This document shows, piece after piece, positions 8,055 to 18,017 of a stretch of 64,000 bases of DNA (positions within the stretch are counted from its first letter, which is position 1; each line of letters begins with the position of its first letter). This DNA comes from Bacillota bacterium (GTDB lineage: Bacteria; Bacillota; Clostridia; DSM-8532): assembly GCA_023415825.1 (NCBI GenBank), contig JAEZJF010000021.1, positions 148,153 to 212,152 of the forward strand, written 5' to 3'. Under the pieces are notes generated by a model. It was not told where the DNA came from. It made no database searches and saw only the letters and a list, made by a program, of their open reading frames with translations. The position numbers and the translations under genes were made by a program.

Positions 8055-9062
8055 TTACCAGCCCGTATCTTCCGTTTCATGCTTCCGGCTTCTGGTCATG
8101 AGGTCATAAACAGCCTTTCTGCAGTCCTTTCCCTCAAAGAGAATCTGATAGGCCTCCTGAGAGATGGGCATATTGACCTTGTACCTTTCCGAAAGCTCCT
8201 TGGCAGCACGAGTGGCGGAAACCCCCTCCACCACCATTCTTACTTCTTTTTGAGCCTCATCCACAGTATGGCCTTTGCCAATCAAATTACCGCACTGCCA
8301 GTTGCGACTGTGCTTGCTGGTGCAGGTAACAATGAGGTCTCCTATTCCCGTGAGGCCGGAGAAGGTTTTGGCATTAGCCCCCATTACAATACCAAGGCGC
8401 GCTATTTCTGTAATACCACGGGTCATAAGCGCAGCTTTACTATTGTCGCCATAGCCCAGGCCATCACAAATACCGGCGCATAGAGCAATGACATTCTTAA
8501 GCGCAGCACCGATCTCTGTTCCTATAAGATCTGAGCTGGTATAAACGCGGAAGGCCGGTGACATAAAAATATCCTGAACAACCATAGCGGCCTCCTGATT
8601 ATACGATGCCGATACAACCGTTGTAGGAATACCGAACGCCACCTCCTCTGCGTGGCTGGGTCCGTAGAGAGCCACAACCTGAACCTCGGGAAGCTCACTT
8701 AAAACAACTTCGCTTAAACGAAGGCCTGATTTTTCCTCCAGACCTTTTGAACAAAGAACCACAATATCGTCCTTTGATACATAGGGTACCAGACGTCTGG
8801 CGCTTTCCCTAACGGTCTGGGAGGGTACGACGAGCACGATGACATCATGGCCTTGGAGACACTTCTCAATATCCGTCGTAAATTCAACGGATTCGGGTAT
8901 TTTCGCTCCCGGAAGCTTGTCCTTATGTTCACGCTCTTCATTGAGCCGATCAACTTCATTCTGAAATAGGGACCAAACACGAACATCGTGTCCGTTGCCT
9001 GCTAGAAGTATGGAAAGACTGGTTCCCCAGCTCCCCGCTCCGATGATGGATACCACAGACAT
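8055..9062 (-). CDS. gpsA: NAD(P)-dependent glycerol-3-phosphate dehydrogenase GpsA
   Basis: 335 residues, normal for GpsA, which makes sn-glycerol-3-phosphate from dihydroxyacetone phosphate for phospholipid synthesis. The N-terminal Rossmann fold starts VVSIIGAGSWGTSLS (GxGxxG); the middle has CSKGLEEKSG and YGPSHAEEV; the catalytic Lys is in AALKNVIALCAGICDGLGYGDN. It is the last gene of der-plsY-gpsA, 15 bases after plsY. Its product is the acceptor used by PlsY, so the neighbours catalyse successive steps. Confidence 0.97.
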   Translation of the reverse strand: MSVVSIIGAGSWGTSLSILLAGNGHDVRVWSLFQNEVDRLNEEREHKDKLPGAKIPESVEFTTDIEKCLQGHDVIVLVVPSQTVRESARRLVPYVSKDDIVVLCSKGLEEKSGLRLSEVVLSELPEVQVVALYGPSHAEEVAFGIPTTVVSASYNQEAAMVVQDIFMSPAFRVYTSSDLIGTEIGAALKNVIALCAGICDGLGYGDNSKAALMTRGITEIARLGIVMGANAKTFSGLTGIGDLIVTCTSKHSRNWQCGNLIGKGHTVDEAQKEVRMVVEGVSATRAAKELSERYKVNMPISQEAYQILFEGKDCRKAVYDLMTRSRKHETEDTGW

Positions 9063-9077
9063 GTCTTGCTACACTCC

Positions 9078-9692
9078 TTAAGATTTTTTAAAGCTTAATT
9101 TTTTTTCATTTCCGGCCAGTAGCCGCTGAATATTTGCCCCGTGCCTAAAGACAATTAAAAGAGCCAGAAATGCTCCCACTAAAACCAACAGCATTGGCTC
9201 CCCAAAGCTAAAAGCAATAATTGGAAAAAGAATGGCACAGACGATGGATCCTAACGAGACATAACGTGTTAGGGCCACAATTACAATAAAGCCCACAAGA
9301 CATAAAAGCGCCGCCAACGGAGAAAACATGAGAACCACGGCAAAGGAGGTCAAAACTCCCTTACCTCCTTTAAATCCAAAGTAAATGGGCCAATTATGTC
9401 CTAATACCGCAAACATTCCCGCCAGGTATTCTCCGGCATAAACACCGGGTATGAGCTCACCTGCAAGGTAACGACCGATGAGGCAGGCTATTACTCCTTT
9501 TAAAAGGTCTCCTACCACAACCCAGATGGCCGCTCCCTTACCCAAAGTTCTCAATGTATTGGTTGCTCCGGCATTGCCGCTTCCATGCTCCCTTACATCG
9601 GTTTTGTAAAAGAGCTTCCCCACAATGAGGGAGGTATTGATACTGCCTAAAAGATAACCGATAACCGAAGAAAGTAAGATCCACCAAACCAT
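9078..9692 (-). CDS. plsY: Glycerol-3-phosphate acyltransferase PlsY
   Basis: 204-residue integral membrane enzyme that transfers the acyl group of acyl-phosphate to glycerol-3-phosphate, the first step of phosphatidic acid synthesis. The three PlsY motifs are visible: GYLLGSINTSLIVGK (motif 1), HGSGNAGATNTLRTLG (the Ser/Asn motif), and HNWPIYFGFKGGKGV (motif 2), then a fifth-helix region ending at FRHGANIQRLLAGNE. The start is immediately next to the der stop, giving tight coupling; gpsA follows. Confidence 0.97.
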   Translation of the reverse strand: MVWWILLSSVIGYLLGSINTSLIVGKLFYKTDVREHGSGNAGATNTLRTLGKGAAIWVVVGDLLKGVIACLIGRYLAGELIPGVYAGEYLAGMFAVLGHNWPIYFGFKGGKGVLTSFAVVLMFSPLAALLCLVGFIVIVALTRYVSLGSIVCAILFPIIAFSFGEPMLLVLVGAFLALLIVFRHGANIQRLLAGNEKKLSFKKS

Positions 9693-11015
9693 TTATTTTT
9701 CTCCCTTTTCCTTGATTGTAAAGCGTAAAGGAGTTCCCTCAAAACCAAAGTTACTGCGCAGGGTATTTTTAATATAGCGCTCATAGGAATAATGCATGAG
9801 TTCAGCGTTGTTGACAAACAGCACAAAGCTCGGCGGCTTAACCCCTGTTTGGGTCATATAGTAAATCTTCAGCCTTTTGCCCTTGTCCGATGGGGGCTGC
9901 ACCATAGCAATGGCATCATTAAGCACATCATTGAGCACTCCGGTCTGGATTCTGAAAGCAGCCTGGTCATTGACATAATCGATAAGCTCAAACAAGCGTT
10001 CCACACGTTGTCCCGTTTTTGCCGAGATGAAGACCACAGGAGCGTAGTTCATAAACTCCAGATCCTTAAGAACCTTTTTGCGGTATTCCTCCAGCGTTCC
10101 TGTCTGTTTCTCAATGATATCCCATTTGTTTATGGCAATAATGGAGGCCTTACCCTGTTCATGGGCATAGCCCGCAATTTTTGTGTCCTGCTCAGTAACG
10201 CCATCCTGGGCATCAATCATGAGCACGCAAACATCAGCACGATCAACGGCTGCCCAGGACCGGATGATACTGTACTTCTCAATTTCTTCATCAATCCGGC
10301 TTTTACGCCTGATGCCGGCCGTGTCGATAAACATGTAACGCTTTCCGTCAACCTCGTAGAAGGTGTCAATGGCATCCCTGGTAGTACCCGGCACCTCGCT
10401 TACAATGACACGGTCCTCACCGAGGATTTTATTAATGATGGAAGATTTCCCGGCGTTGGGCTTTCCGATAACCGCAACCTTGATGCAATCATCATCCTCG
10501 CCCTCATTATCCTCTTCCGGGAAATTATCATAGATCTCATCCAAAAGATCGCCCATACCAAGGCCATGGATAGAGGATATGGTGAAAATCTCACCCATGC
10601 CCAAATTATAAAACTCATAGGCCTCAGGAGGAGGATTTCCAACACTGTCCGCTTTATTAACTGCAACAATTACAGGCTTGGCCGATTTCCGGAGCATCAC
10701 AGCAACATCCTCATCAGCGGCTGTAAGGCCGGCCCGAACGTCCACCATCAGAACGATAACATCCGCCGTATCTATGGCAATTTGGGCCTGTCGGACCATT
10801 TGCTGCTTGATATAGTCATCGGAATGGGCTTCAATACCCCCGGTATCGATGAGGGTAAATTTCTTACCCTTCCATTCGCTCTCTGCATAAATCCTATCCC
10901 GGGTGACACCGGGTGTATCCTCAATAATCGAGATCCTTCTCCCGGCCAGATAATTAAAGAAAGTGGACTTGCCCACATTAGGTCTCCCGACAATGGCAAC
11001 TACCGGTTTTGACAC
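9693..11015 (-). CDS. der: Ribosome-assembly GTPase Der (EngA)
   Basis: 440 residues with the tandem G-domain layout unique to Der, needed for 50S ribosome maturation. G domain 1: GRPNVGKSTFFN (P-loop), DTPGV (G3), NKAD (G4). Acidic linker near residues 168-176 (EEDNEGEDDD). G domain 2: GKPNAGKSSIINK, DTAGIRRKS, NKWD. C-terminal KH-like domain from about 350. The start is a GTG at 11015, preceded by GGAGG at normal distance. First gene of the der-plsY-gpsA operon. Confidence 0.97.
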   Translation of the reverse strand: MSKPVVAIVGRPNVGKSTFFNYLAGRRISIIEDTPGVTRDRIYAESEWKGKKFTLIDTGGIEAHSDDYIKQQMVRQAQIAIDTADVIVLMVDVRAGLTAADEDVAVMLRKSAKPVIVAVNKADSVGNPPPEAYEFYNLGMGEIFTISSIHGLGMGDLLDEIYDNFPEEDNEGEDDDCIKVAVIGKPNAGKSSIINKILGEDRVIVSEVPGTTRDAIDTFYEVDGKRYMFIDTAGIRRKSRIDEEIEKYSIIRSWAAVDRADVCVLMIDAQDGVTEQDTKIAGYAHEQGKASIIAINKWDIIEKQTGTLEEYRKKVLKDLEFMNYAPVVFISAKTGQRVERLFELIDYVNDQAAFRIQTGVLNDVLNDAIAMVQPPSDKGKRLKIYYMTQTGVKPPSFVLFVNNAELMHYSYERYIKNTLRSNFGFEGTPLRFTIKEKGEK

Positions 11016-11162
11016 AGTTGTACCTCCAGTTTTTCTTTTCCAATATGAACATTGTACCCGCTTTTTGCCAATATATCAAACCTAATCTTCGCTCCACATA
11101 GAATGTCCGGCCTATGGAAGAGTTCTAACCTATTCAGTCTGGGTAGTCCTGTAAACTGCTCC

Positions 11163-11216
11163 TTGATTAGTGGAAAATTTTATGCTATGATCAACATATA
11201 GTGAACGCGCTTTCAC
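11163..11216 (+). promoter_or_regulatory. Promoter plus LacI/cre-like operator for cellodextrin phosphorylase
   Basis: TTGATT (11163-11168), 17-base spacer, TATGAT (11186-11191), followed at 11201-11216 by the palindrome GTGAACGCGCTTTCAC. Its core TGAACGCGCTTTCA is one base off both the LacI-family half-site palindrome TGAAAGCGCTTTCA and the CcpA cre consensus. The position overlapping the expected transcription start fits repression by a sugar-responsive LacI-family regulator or CcpA. Confidence 0.68.
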
Positions 11217-11259
11217 AAGCATGTATTAAGCATTTCAGCTTTTATGGGGGTGTAAAAAA

Positions 11260-14223
11260 ATGAAGGAATTAGTAGCCAGAGGGCTTGAAATTAAGGCTGA
11301 CGCATTTGCACAAAAAGTATTTGGTGAATACTTTTCACGACCTTATGGCAATGCCATCTACATAGACAGTGCATTAAACAGCGTGATAGCAGTTTCAGGC
11401 CTGAAATTCAAAGCTCCGGCCGTACTCGAGCTGCTTAAGAAAGCTCCTGTATCAGACTTTATACATTTAAACAGCATGGGCCAAAGCTCTCTTTTATTTC
11501 TATTTAACAGGGAAAGCAATGGCCTTAAAGTATTAAAGGCAGATAGGGGTATACAGTTCATTCCAGCACCCCAAGAGGTTATCAGTGCAGCAGCAGAAAT
11601 ATTACGGGACGCGGACCAATGGGCCGGTACATTAAACCAGGAAGGCGAGCATGAGATTGATCTTCTCTCCCCCGCTCCAGGTCCTCATTTCAATGTGAAT
11701 CTCCTGATTGGAAACCGCATTGGCTTTCCCCACGCTCTGCAAACAACACCCAAGAGTGTCGTGGACCGTATTGGTGGCGGAAGTTTCCGGTCCCATGCGG
11801 CCACACAGGTTCTGGCGACGCGCTGGGATATGCTCCAGGAAGAAAACGGGTTCCCTGCTAACCGTCAATTCTATATTCTGGAGGAAGGGAAGAAGATTTT
11901 TTATTCTGCTTCACCTACTGATACCAACATTGAATGGGCCAAATGCATTCACGGCAGAAATCACACCCGAATTCTCTATAAGACACGTTGCGGTCTTACT
12001 ATTAAACGCCTCATTTTTATTCTTTCTCAATATCAGGGACTTCCCCTGGCCACCGAGGTTCAGCGTATCGAAATAAGCAACGAGTCAGGAAAGTGCCGCA
12101 ATCTGCGTATTGTTTATACGGGCATGTTTGGAAATGTATCGCCCATGGGACAATGGGAGGATGTACTCTATACCAATGTCATCATGCAGTCTCGCATTTT
12201 GCAGAACGACGATGGCTCTATTTTGGCTGTGGGACCTGATTATTACCCGCCCTATGCCAAGGGTGACCAGCGTTTCCATACCCTTATGGTGAGAGAGGAC
12301 AGCACCGTCTCCTTTGCAAGGGAATTCTGCATGAACTACAATGAGTTCGTGGGCGTGGGCAGCCTTCAAAATCCACAGAGCCTGTCCAAGCTTTCAAATA
12401 ATCTATACAGAAAGGGTCCGGGATTTTTTGCCCTAGCCGCGGACTTTAGGGTTGAACCCGACAAAACCTGTATCATTGACAACTTTACCGGACTGGTCTC
12501 CGAAAAAACCAATCCTTCTTATCGTTACAATGAAAGCTATACCTCAGGAATTCTAGCCCTGGTGGAAGCCTTTAAAAATAATGGAACGGTGGAAAAGGCT
12601 TTCGCGGAAAACCTTTCATTACTGTACCAGTACTCAGGCTTCATTCAACTGGACTCCTCAAATCCGATTATGAATGCTTACTTTAATAAAAACCTCCCCT
12701 TCCAGGTGCTTTATCAAACCTTTGTATCCCGTTCCTTCTGCCAGACTCAGAAGGGGTATCGGGAGCTTGGCTTCAGAGAAATTCAGGACCTTTTTGCTTC
12801 CATGTACTATTTTGTGGCCATGGGGTTATCCCATTTTGTCAAGCAGCTCTTAAAGGAATGGTGCAGTATGGTCTTCGAATTTGGCTATGCTTATCATAAC
12901 TTCTTCTGGGAAGGGAAAGAGGCCGGAAAATGGTCCGATGACGCCCTTTGGTTTATTCAGGCTATCTACCGCTACATTAATCTGACCGGGGATTTAAACA
13001 TTCTGGACGAAGAGGTCACAATCGCCGGTAAAAACAAGCAAAAGCGGCCGGTTTACGACACCCTGAAAGCCATTCTCCGCTATTCAGCACAGATTTCGGT
13101 TGGAAAGCATGGGTTACCCCTTATTGACTTTGCAGACTGGAATGACTGTTTAAAGGTTGATGACAACTTTATTGACGGCCCTACCAAGGAAAAACTGTAT
13201 AAAGAGCAAATTCAAAAAGGGGGTAAAATGGGAGATCCCCTCCAAGGTGACTACTCGGAAAGTGTTATGAATGCCTTCCTTTTAAAGCTTGCCATAGATG
13301 AAACGGCCTTTTTAGCCCAAGAAAAAGGTGATCACGCTTATAAAGAGGAGCTCGGGCTTTTAAGCAACCGGCTCAATAAGAATATCCAGAACCATGCCTG
13401 GAAGGACGATTACTTTGCTCGCGTACTCATCAATCGTTACCAGGATGGTCGCTATACCTACTTAGGCGCAAAAGGCGACGGCTTCTCCATAGATCCTGAT
13501 ATTAACGGTGTCTACTTCCTAAACTCCTTTAGCTGGTCTGTCCTGGCCGAATCGGCCAGCGACGAGCAAATCCAGAAGATGCTGGATGTTATGGACCGTA
13601 CCTTAAGAACACCCTATGGCCTTAAATTAGTCTCTCCATCAGATCTGGGACCTATCACAAGAAGCAGCGCCACCGATCATTACCATCCCGGAGATCGGGA
13701 GAATGGCGGAGTTTTCAAGCATGCCTGCATGATGGCCACCAGTGCCATGTTTAAGGCAGCTAAAACAGTTAAATCCGTGCTTCTTGCCGAACGCCTCCGG
13801 GATACAGCCTATTGGATGCTTGATGTCGTCATGCCTTTCAGAACCATGGAAGATCCCTTTACCATTTGCGGTAATCCCCGATTCTGCACCCAATACAATA
13901 ACAGTGACACTGGAGAAAATATCGGGCCCTTGCTATCCGGGACCTCCACATGGCTGCTGTTGACCTTGATGAGCGCTTATGGGATAGAATGCATGAGGAA
14001 TGGGATTCTATTTGACCCCATACTAAGATCGGATGAAATGAAGCTCTGTTACCTGTTGAATACCGGTAAAGCGCGCTACAAGGTAACTGTGATAAAAGAC
14101 ACAGGCTTTAGCCGTGTGGCTGATGGTAAAGCGGTCATCCTCCTTGATGGAATGAGGCTCGGTTCCAACCTGGTTCCCATTTTGAGTGACGACAGAGAGC
14201 ATCATGTTGAAATTACGCTATAA
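11260..14223 (+). CDS. Cellodextrin phosphorylase (GH94 family)
   Basis: 987 residues, the length of cellodextrin phosphorylases and longer than the roughly 810 of cellobiose phosphorylases. It carries family landmarks: APGPHFNVNLLIGNR, SFRSHAATQVLATR, NRKGPGFFAL-type segments, GYRELGFREIQDLFASMYY, and the catalytic-acid loop DFADWNDCLK (Asp of DWND), then GDRENGGVFKHA and CTQYNNSDTGENIGPLLSG near the phosphate-binding side. The reaction is reversible phosphorolysis of soluble cello-oligosaccharides to glucose-1-phosphate, in the cytoplasm (no signal peptide). The product could feed GlgC nearby. Substrate preference between cellodextrin and related beta-glucans is inferred from recalled similarity. 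Start after GGGGGTG; own promoter and operator. The stop overlaps the convergent cheB end by six bases. Confidence 0.9.
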   Translation: MKELVARGLEIKADAFAQKVFGEYFSRPYGNAIYIDSALNSVIAVSGLKFKAPAVLELLKKAPVSDFIHLNSMGQSSLLFLFNRESNGLKVLKADRGIQFIPAPQEVISAAAEILRDADQWAGTLNQEGEHEIDLLSPAPGPHFNVNLLIGNRIGFPHALQTTPKSVVDRIGGGSFRSHAATQVLATRWDMLQEENGFPANRQFYILEEGKKIFYSASPTDTNIEWAKCIHGRNHTRILYKTRCGLTIKRLIFILSQYQGLPLATEVQRIEISNESGKCRNLRIVYTGMFGNVSPMGQWEDVLYTNVIMQSRILQNDDGSILAVGPDYYPPYAKGDQRFHTLMVREDSTVSFAREFCMNYNEFVGVGSLQNPQSLSKLSNNLYRKGPGFFALAADFRVEPDKTCIIDNFTGLVSEKTNPSYRYNESYTSGILALVEAFKNNGTVEKAFAENLSLLYQYSGFIQLDSSNPIMNAYFNKNLPFQVLYQTFVSRSFCQTQKGYRELGFREIQDLFASMYYFVAMGLSHFVKQLLKEWCSMVFEFGYAYHNFFWEGKEAGKWSDDALWFIQAIYRYINLTGDLNILDEEVTIAGKNKQKRPVYDTLKAILRYSAQISVGKHGLPLIDFADWNDCLKVDDNFIDGPTKEKLYKEQIQKGGKMGDPLQGDYSESVMNAFLLKLAIDETAFLAQEKGDHAYKEELGLLSNRLNKNIQNHAWKDDYFARVLINRYQDGRYTYLGAKGDGFSIDPDINGVYFLNSFSWSVLAESASDEQIQKMLDVMDRTLRTPYGLKLVSPSDLGPITRSSATDHYHPGDRENGGVFKHACMMATSAMFKAAKTVKSVLLAERLRDTAYWMLDVVMPFRTMEDPFTICGNPRFCTQYNNSDTGENIGPLLSGTSTWLLLTLMSAYGIECMRNGILFDPILRSDEMKLCYLLNTGKARYKVTVIKDTGFSRVADGKAVILLDGMRLGSNLVPILSDDREHHVEITL

Positions 14224-15261
14224 AACCGATTGTATCCAATCCGAAATGGCTCCAAGGGGAGCGATCTTCATGGCTGCCCCTAATGCAACCGCTTCTCTTG
14301 GCATGCCATAGACCACACAGCTTTTTTCATCCTGAGCCAGGGTCTGAGCTCCGGCCTGTCTCATTGAAAGGAGACCTTTTGCACCATCCTTGCCCATTCC
14401 GGTAAGGATGACGCCTACAGCATTGGCACCGGCATATTTGGCCACCGATTCAAACAGAACCTCCACCGAAGGTCTTTGATGGAAGACTGGAGGACCATCC
14501 TTAACCTCTGCGAAATAGCTTGCGCCATTTCGATTCAGGGTCATATGGAAGTTCCCGGGGGCGATCAACACCTTACCGGGGCTTAAGAGCTCACCGTCTT
14601 CGGCCTCTTTTACATGAAGGCTGCATAATGAGTTGAGCCGGTCAGCAAAAGATTTTGTAAAGTACGGAGGCATATGCTGCACAATCATGATAGGGGGCAT
14701 ATCGGCTGGAAGCCGTATTAAAACGTCCTTTATGGCTTCTGTTCCTCCTGTGGACGCCCCAATGGCAATGATTTTATGGGTGGTTTTGACAAGCGCTCCG
14801 GATTTTGCAGGAGTGACCGTTGATCTTGCGCCAAGAGCCGGGGCTATGTGAGCTTTAATTTTTAGACCCGACACAGCCCTGATCTTCTCTGCCAACTGAG
14901 CGCTCATATCCTTGACCGAATAGGAAAGCCCCGGCTTTGCCATGACCTCGGCCGCACCAAGCTCCAGGGCTCTCATGGCCACTTGTCCGCCGCTTTCTCC
15001 TAAAGAGCTTACAATGATAACCGGGAGGGGATAGTGCTTCATCAGAATGCCTAAAAAGGTCAAGCCATCCATCCTCGGCATTTCTACGTCCAATAAGAGC
15101 ACGTCAGGCTTAAGCTGGACGATTTTGTCCCTGCCCGCAAAAGGATCATTGGCTGTCCCCACCACCTCAATATCGTTGTATTGGGACAGCTCCTCACTTA
15201 ATACTTTTCTGACCACCGCCGAATCATCGACGATGAGAACTTTAATTTTCTTTTGAATCAT
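14218..15261 (-). CDS. cheB: Chemotaxis protein-glutamate methylesterase CheB
   Basis: 347 residues. Receiver domain (about 1-120) with acidic pair VDDS near 11-12 and phospho-acceptor Asp near 58 (LLLDVEMPRMDG). The methylesterase domain (about 155-347) has the catalytic triad in IGASTGGTEA (Ser), VQHMPPYFT (His) and GMGKDGAKG (Asp). It removes methyl groups from, and deamidates, chemoreceptor glutamates, opposing CheR. Last gene of the cheW-mcp-cheR-cheA-cheB operon, 10 bases after cheA. Confidence 0.97.
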   Translation of the reverse strand: MIQKKIKVLIVDDSAVVRKVLSEELSQYNDIEVVGTANDPFAGRDKIVQLKPDVLLLDVEMPRMDGLTFLGILMKHYPLPVIIVSSLGESGGQVAMRALELGAAEVMAKPGLSYSVKDMSAQLAEKIRAVSGLKIKAHIAPALGARSTVTPAKSGALVKTTHKIIAIGASTGGTEAIKDVLIRLPADMPPIMIVQHMPPYFTKSFADRLNSLCSLHVKEAEDGELLSPGKVLIAPGNFHMTLNRNGASYFAEVKDGPPVFHQRPSVEVLFESVAKYAGANAVGVILTGMGKDGAKGLLSMRQAGAQTLAQDEKSCVVYGMPREAVALGAAMKIAPLGAISDWIQSVL

Positions 15262-15271
15262 TCAAATGCCC

Positions 15272-17971
15272 CTAACCTTTCCGGAAGAAGCTCTCCACAT
15301 CAAATATCAACGCCGCCGAACCATCTCCCATAATCGTAGAGCCTGCCAAAAATCCCAGACTGTTAAAAGTGGAATCCAACGGTTTTATGACAATTTCCTG
15401 CTTGCCCAGCACTTCCTTGACAGGTAATGCCCGAACCTCTCCTTCATATTCGATGGCCAGGATAATATGATCCCGGATATCAAAATTTCCTCCCAAAATT
15501 GCCGCTATGGGAATAAGCGGGATGAGTTCCCCTCTGTACCGCACCATGTCCACATGGCCTCTGATGGATACCCAATCGTCGGTTTCAGGCTTAAATATTC
15601 TTTTGACGGTCATGGTAGGAAGGACATAGCGCTGTTTGTTAATTTCCGCCACAATGCCGTTTATAGTCGCCATATTAATGGGAATCTTCAATACAAAGGT
15701 TGTCCCTTTGCCCTTCTCCGTTCTGATCTCGACTTTACCCCCGACCTTTTTAATTTCCTCTTCCACCACATTCATGCCCACACCGCGGCCTGAAATGCTA
15801 TTAACCTTTTCTTGGGTGGAGAAGCCCGGTAGAAAGATGAAATTGGCGATTTCCTTGTCGGAATACTCTTTGTCAGCCTGGGCTAAACCTTTTTCAATGG
15901 CTTTGCTGAGAATTTTTGAGGAATCAAGCCCCTTACCGTCATCGGAAACCTCAATAAGCACCTGGCCCTTGGCGCTGGATGCGGCCATACGGATTGTACC
16001 CTGGGGATTTTTCCCTAATGCGGTACGTTCATTTTGATCCTCTTCAATACCATGGGACACTGCATTACGGATAAGATGCATCAAAGGATCGTTAAGCTTT
16101 TCAACGACGCTTCTGTCCACTTCGGTTTCATCGCCTGTTATTTCAAACCGGATATCCCGGTTGATCTCCTTGGCCGTGTGCATGCCTACTCTCAATATTT
16201 TCTGGAAGGTAGCTTTTATAGAGACCATACGCAGAGACATGGCAATAGATTGAATCTCCTTGGTTACGCGTTCCATTCTGCCCATATTATTATTAAGCCT
16301 GTTGATATCCCCGCCCGACAGCACCGACAAAATATCTTCGCGCTGTTGGGACTGCATGATGATGAGCTCACCCAAAAGATCAAAAAGACTTCCGACTTTA
16401 TGCTCCGGAATACGGACATAATTCGTTCCGGCTGTTTGCACATTGCCTGCCTGCTGCTGGTTAATGGTCTTTCTCACGGTATTGGCGTCGGTCATTCCCT
16501 CTTTAACCAGAACCTGACCAACATCTAAACCTATGAGAGGTGATTTATTTTGGGCCTGTGCTTTTATAGCGGGTGCAGCGGCCAGAGTTTCGAATTTCTT
16601 TTGATCCGCTTCCCCTTGGTCGGTTGATTTTTTTACGGCGTTTTTATCTAAAAACTCCATGATATCCTGCTGCAAAATATTGACCAGGGTTCCGATCTTT
16701 CTTTCAAGCTCTCTGGGAACAGGTGAATGGCTTTTATAGCAGCGTATGACCTTTTCCGCAAGATCAAGAGCATGTCCTATAAACTGAAGATTGCTCTCAT
16801 CATGCAGGTGCTTTCCCGTTTGTATCATTTTAATATGATTGGAGGTTTCGGATGCAAGCTTACGGACCAGGGGTATGTCCAAAGCCAACGCCGTTTCGTC
16901 GATATTGTCCAGGCTTCGCATCACACCCGGCAGCTTTTTGCATGATCTCTCGCATTCCTGAAGATTCGGACACATTTCAATAAGGATAAGCTCAATGTTC
17001 TTGATCTCCTGTAAAAGGTCTTCCAGGCCCTGCTCCATTAAGTTCTGTTCTGTTGCTGCCTCATTGACTGTTTCCGACAGGTCTAGCCTGGCAAACGCAA
17101 TATTCTTCTGATCAAGCCTATAAACGTTTTGTTCCTCATCAAAGCTAAGGTTTATACCCTTAAGGCCATCCTGCTCTGCACGAAGTTCTTCAATATAGAT
17201 ATATTCAATATCTGACAGCTCCGATATAAGCTGGCTTTCCAATTCGGCGGGGGCCATTTCGGTAAGGACTATGAAAGAAACAGCCTCGGGTGGATTCTCT
17301 CCTTCACTGGTCATCATGATGTCTATATTTTCTTTTGAAGGCTCACTGGCTACAATTTCTGCATGCCTGCTGACTTCATCATAAGCCATCCAGGCCCGGA
17401 CAGTCTTAAAAGCCGAGTCTTCTGTGGTTTTTATCATGATGGCCAGCAGCAGCTTCCCGGAAACCACACTTTCCCGGATATGCACAAGCATGTCACCATC
17501 AATCTGGATGCCTGTTTCTATCGTAACAGGCATCTCCCGGTTTTCAGATACTTCCTGATCTCCGGATTCCATTAAGGAGACCCCATCCGTTTCATTTTTT
17601 AGAGTTTTCAGTTCACTCAATGGATCGGTAATATCAAAGGCATCCTCACTCTCGCCTAACGCAGCTGCTTCTATGAACCGCGCCAAATGGTCATAGACCT
17701 TCAGAAAAACCTCCAGCTTATGGGGAGTCAGGCTTGTACGCCCGTCCCGGATGGTCTGGATGATATCTTCCATCTGGTGAACCAAATTGGAGGTCTGGAT
17801 ATAGCCCATCACTGCCGAAGAGCCCTTTATGGTATGTACTGATCTAAAAAGATCATGAATGCAATCGTACTGTGGATCTTTCTCAAGCTCCAGCAAGCAT
17901 CCCTCTATCTTTTCAAGATGCTCACGGGTTTCCTCAAAGAACAGACTCCTATATTCATCTTCTTTACTCAT
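15272..17971 (-). CDS. cheA: Chemotaxis histidine kinase CheA (long form)
   Basis: 899 residues starting at the ATG at 17971 after GGGAG. P1 phosphotransfer domain with the HTIKGSSAVMG motif (His about 46). A P2-like response-regulator-binding region lies around 155-275. An extra, mostly helical segment (about 300-450) follows, which I cannot assign. Then the dimerisation domain (about 530-600), the HATPase domain with HLIRNAVSHGIE (N box), DDGKGLD (G1) and GRGVGMNVV (G2), and a C-terminal CheW-like P5 domain. It phosphorylates CheY and the CheB of this operon in response to receptors. It is longer than the usual 650-700 residues because of the middle section. No cheY is seen in the window. 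Confidence 0.95.
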   Translation of the reverse strand: MSKEDEYRSLFFEETREHLEKIEGCLLELEKDPQYDCIHDLFRSVHTIKGSSAVMGYIQTSNLVHQMEDIIQTIRDGRTSLTPHKLEVFLKVYDHLARFIEAAALGESEDAFDITDPLSELKTLKNETDGVSLMESGDQEVSENREMPVTIETGIQIDGDMLVHIRESVVSGKLLLAIMIKTTEDSAFKTVRAWMAYDEVSRHAEIVASEPSKENIDIMMTSEGENPPEAVSFIVLTEMAPAELESQLISELSDIEYIYIEELRAEQDGLKGINLSFDEEQNVYRLDQKNIAFARLDLSETVNEAATEQNLMEQGLEDLLQEIKNIELILIEMCPNLQECERSCKKLPGVMRSLDNIDETALALDIPLVRKLASETSNHIKMIQTGKHLHDESNLQFIGHALDLAEKVIRCYKSHSPVPRELERKIGTLVNILQQDIMEFLDKNAVKKSTDQGEADQKKFETLAAAPAIKAQAQNKSPLIGLDVGQVLVKEGMTDANTVRKTINQQQAGNVQTAGTNYVRIPEHKVGSLFDLLGELIIMQSQQREDILSVLSGGDINRLNNNMGRMERVTKEIQSIAMSLRMVSIKATFQKILRVGMHTAKEINRDIRFEITGDETEVDRSVVEKLNDPLMHLIRNAVSHGIEEDQNERTALGKNPQGTIRMAASSAKGQVLIEVSDDGKGLDSSKILSKAIEKGLAQADKEYSDKEIANFIFLPGFSTQEKVNSISGRGVGMNVVEEEIKKVGGKVEIRTEKGKGTTFVLKIPINMATINGIVAEINKQRYVLPTMTVKRIFKPETDDWVSIRGHVDMVRYRGELIPLIPIAAILGGNFDIRDHIILAIEYEGEVRALPVKEVLGKQEIVIKPLDSTFNSLGFLAGSTIMGDGSAALIFDVESFFRKG

Positions 17972-18017
17972 TTTATCCACTCCCGGACTAATGCTTTTTG
18001 CGCTTTTGCTTTAGTCC

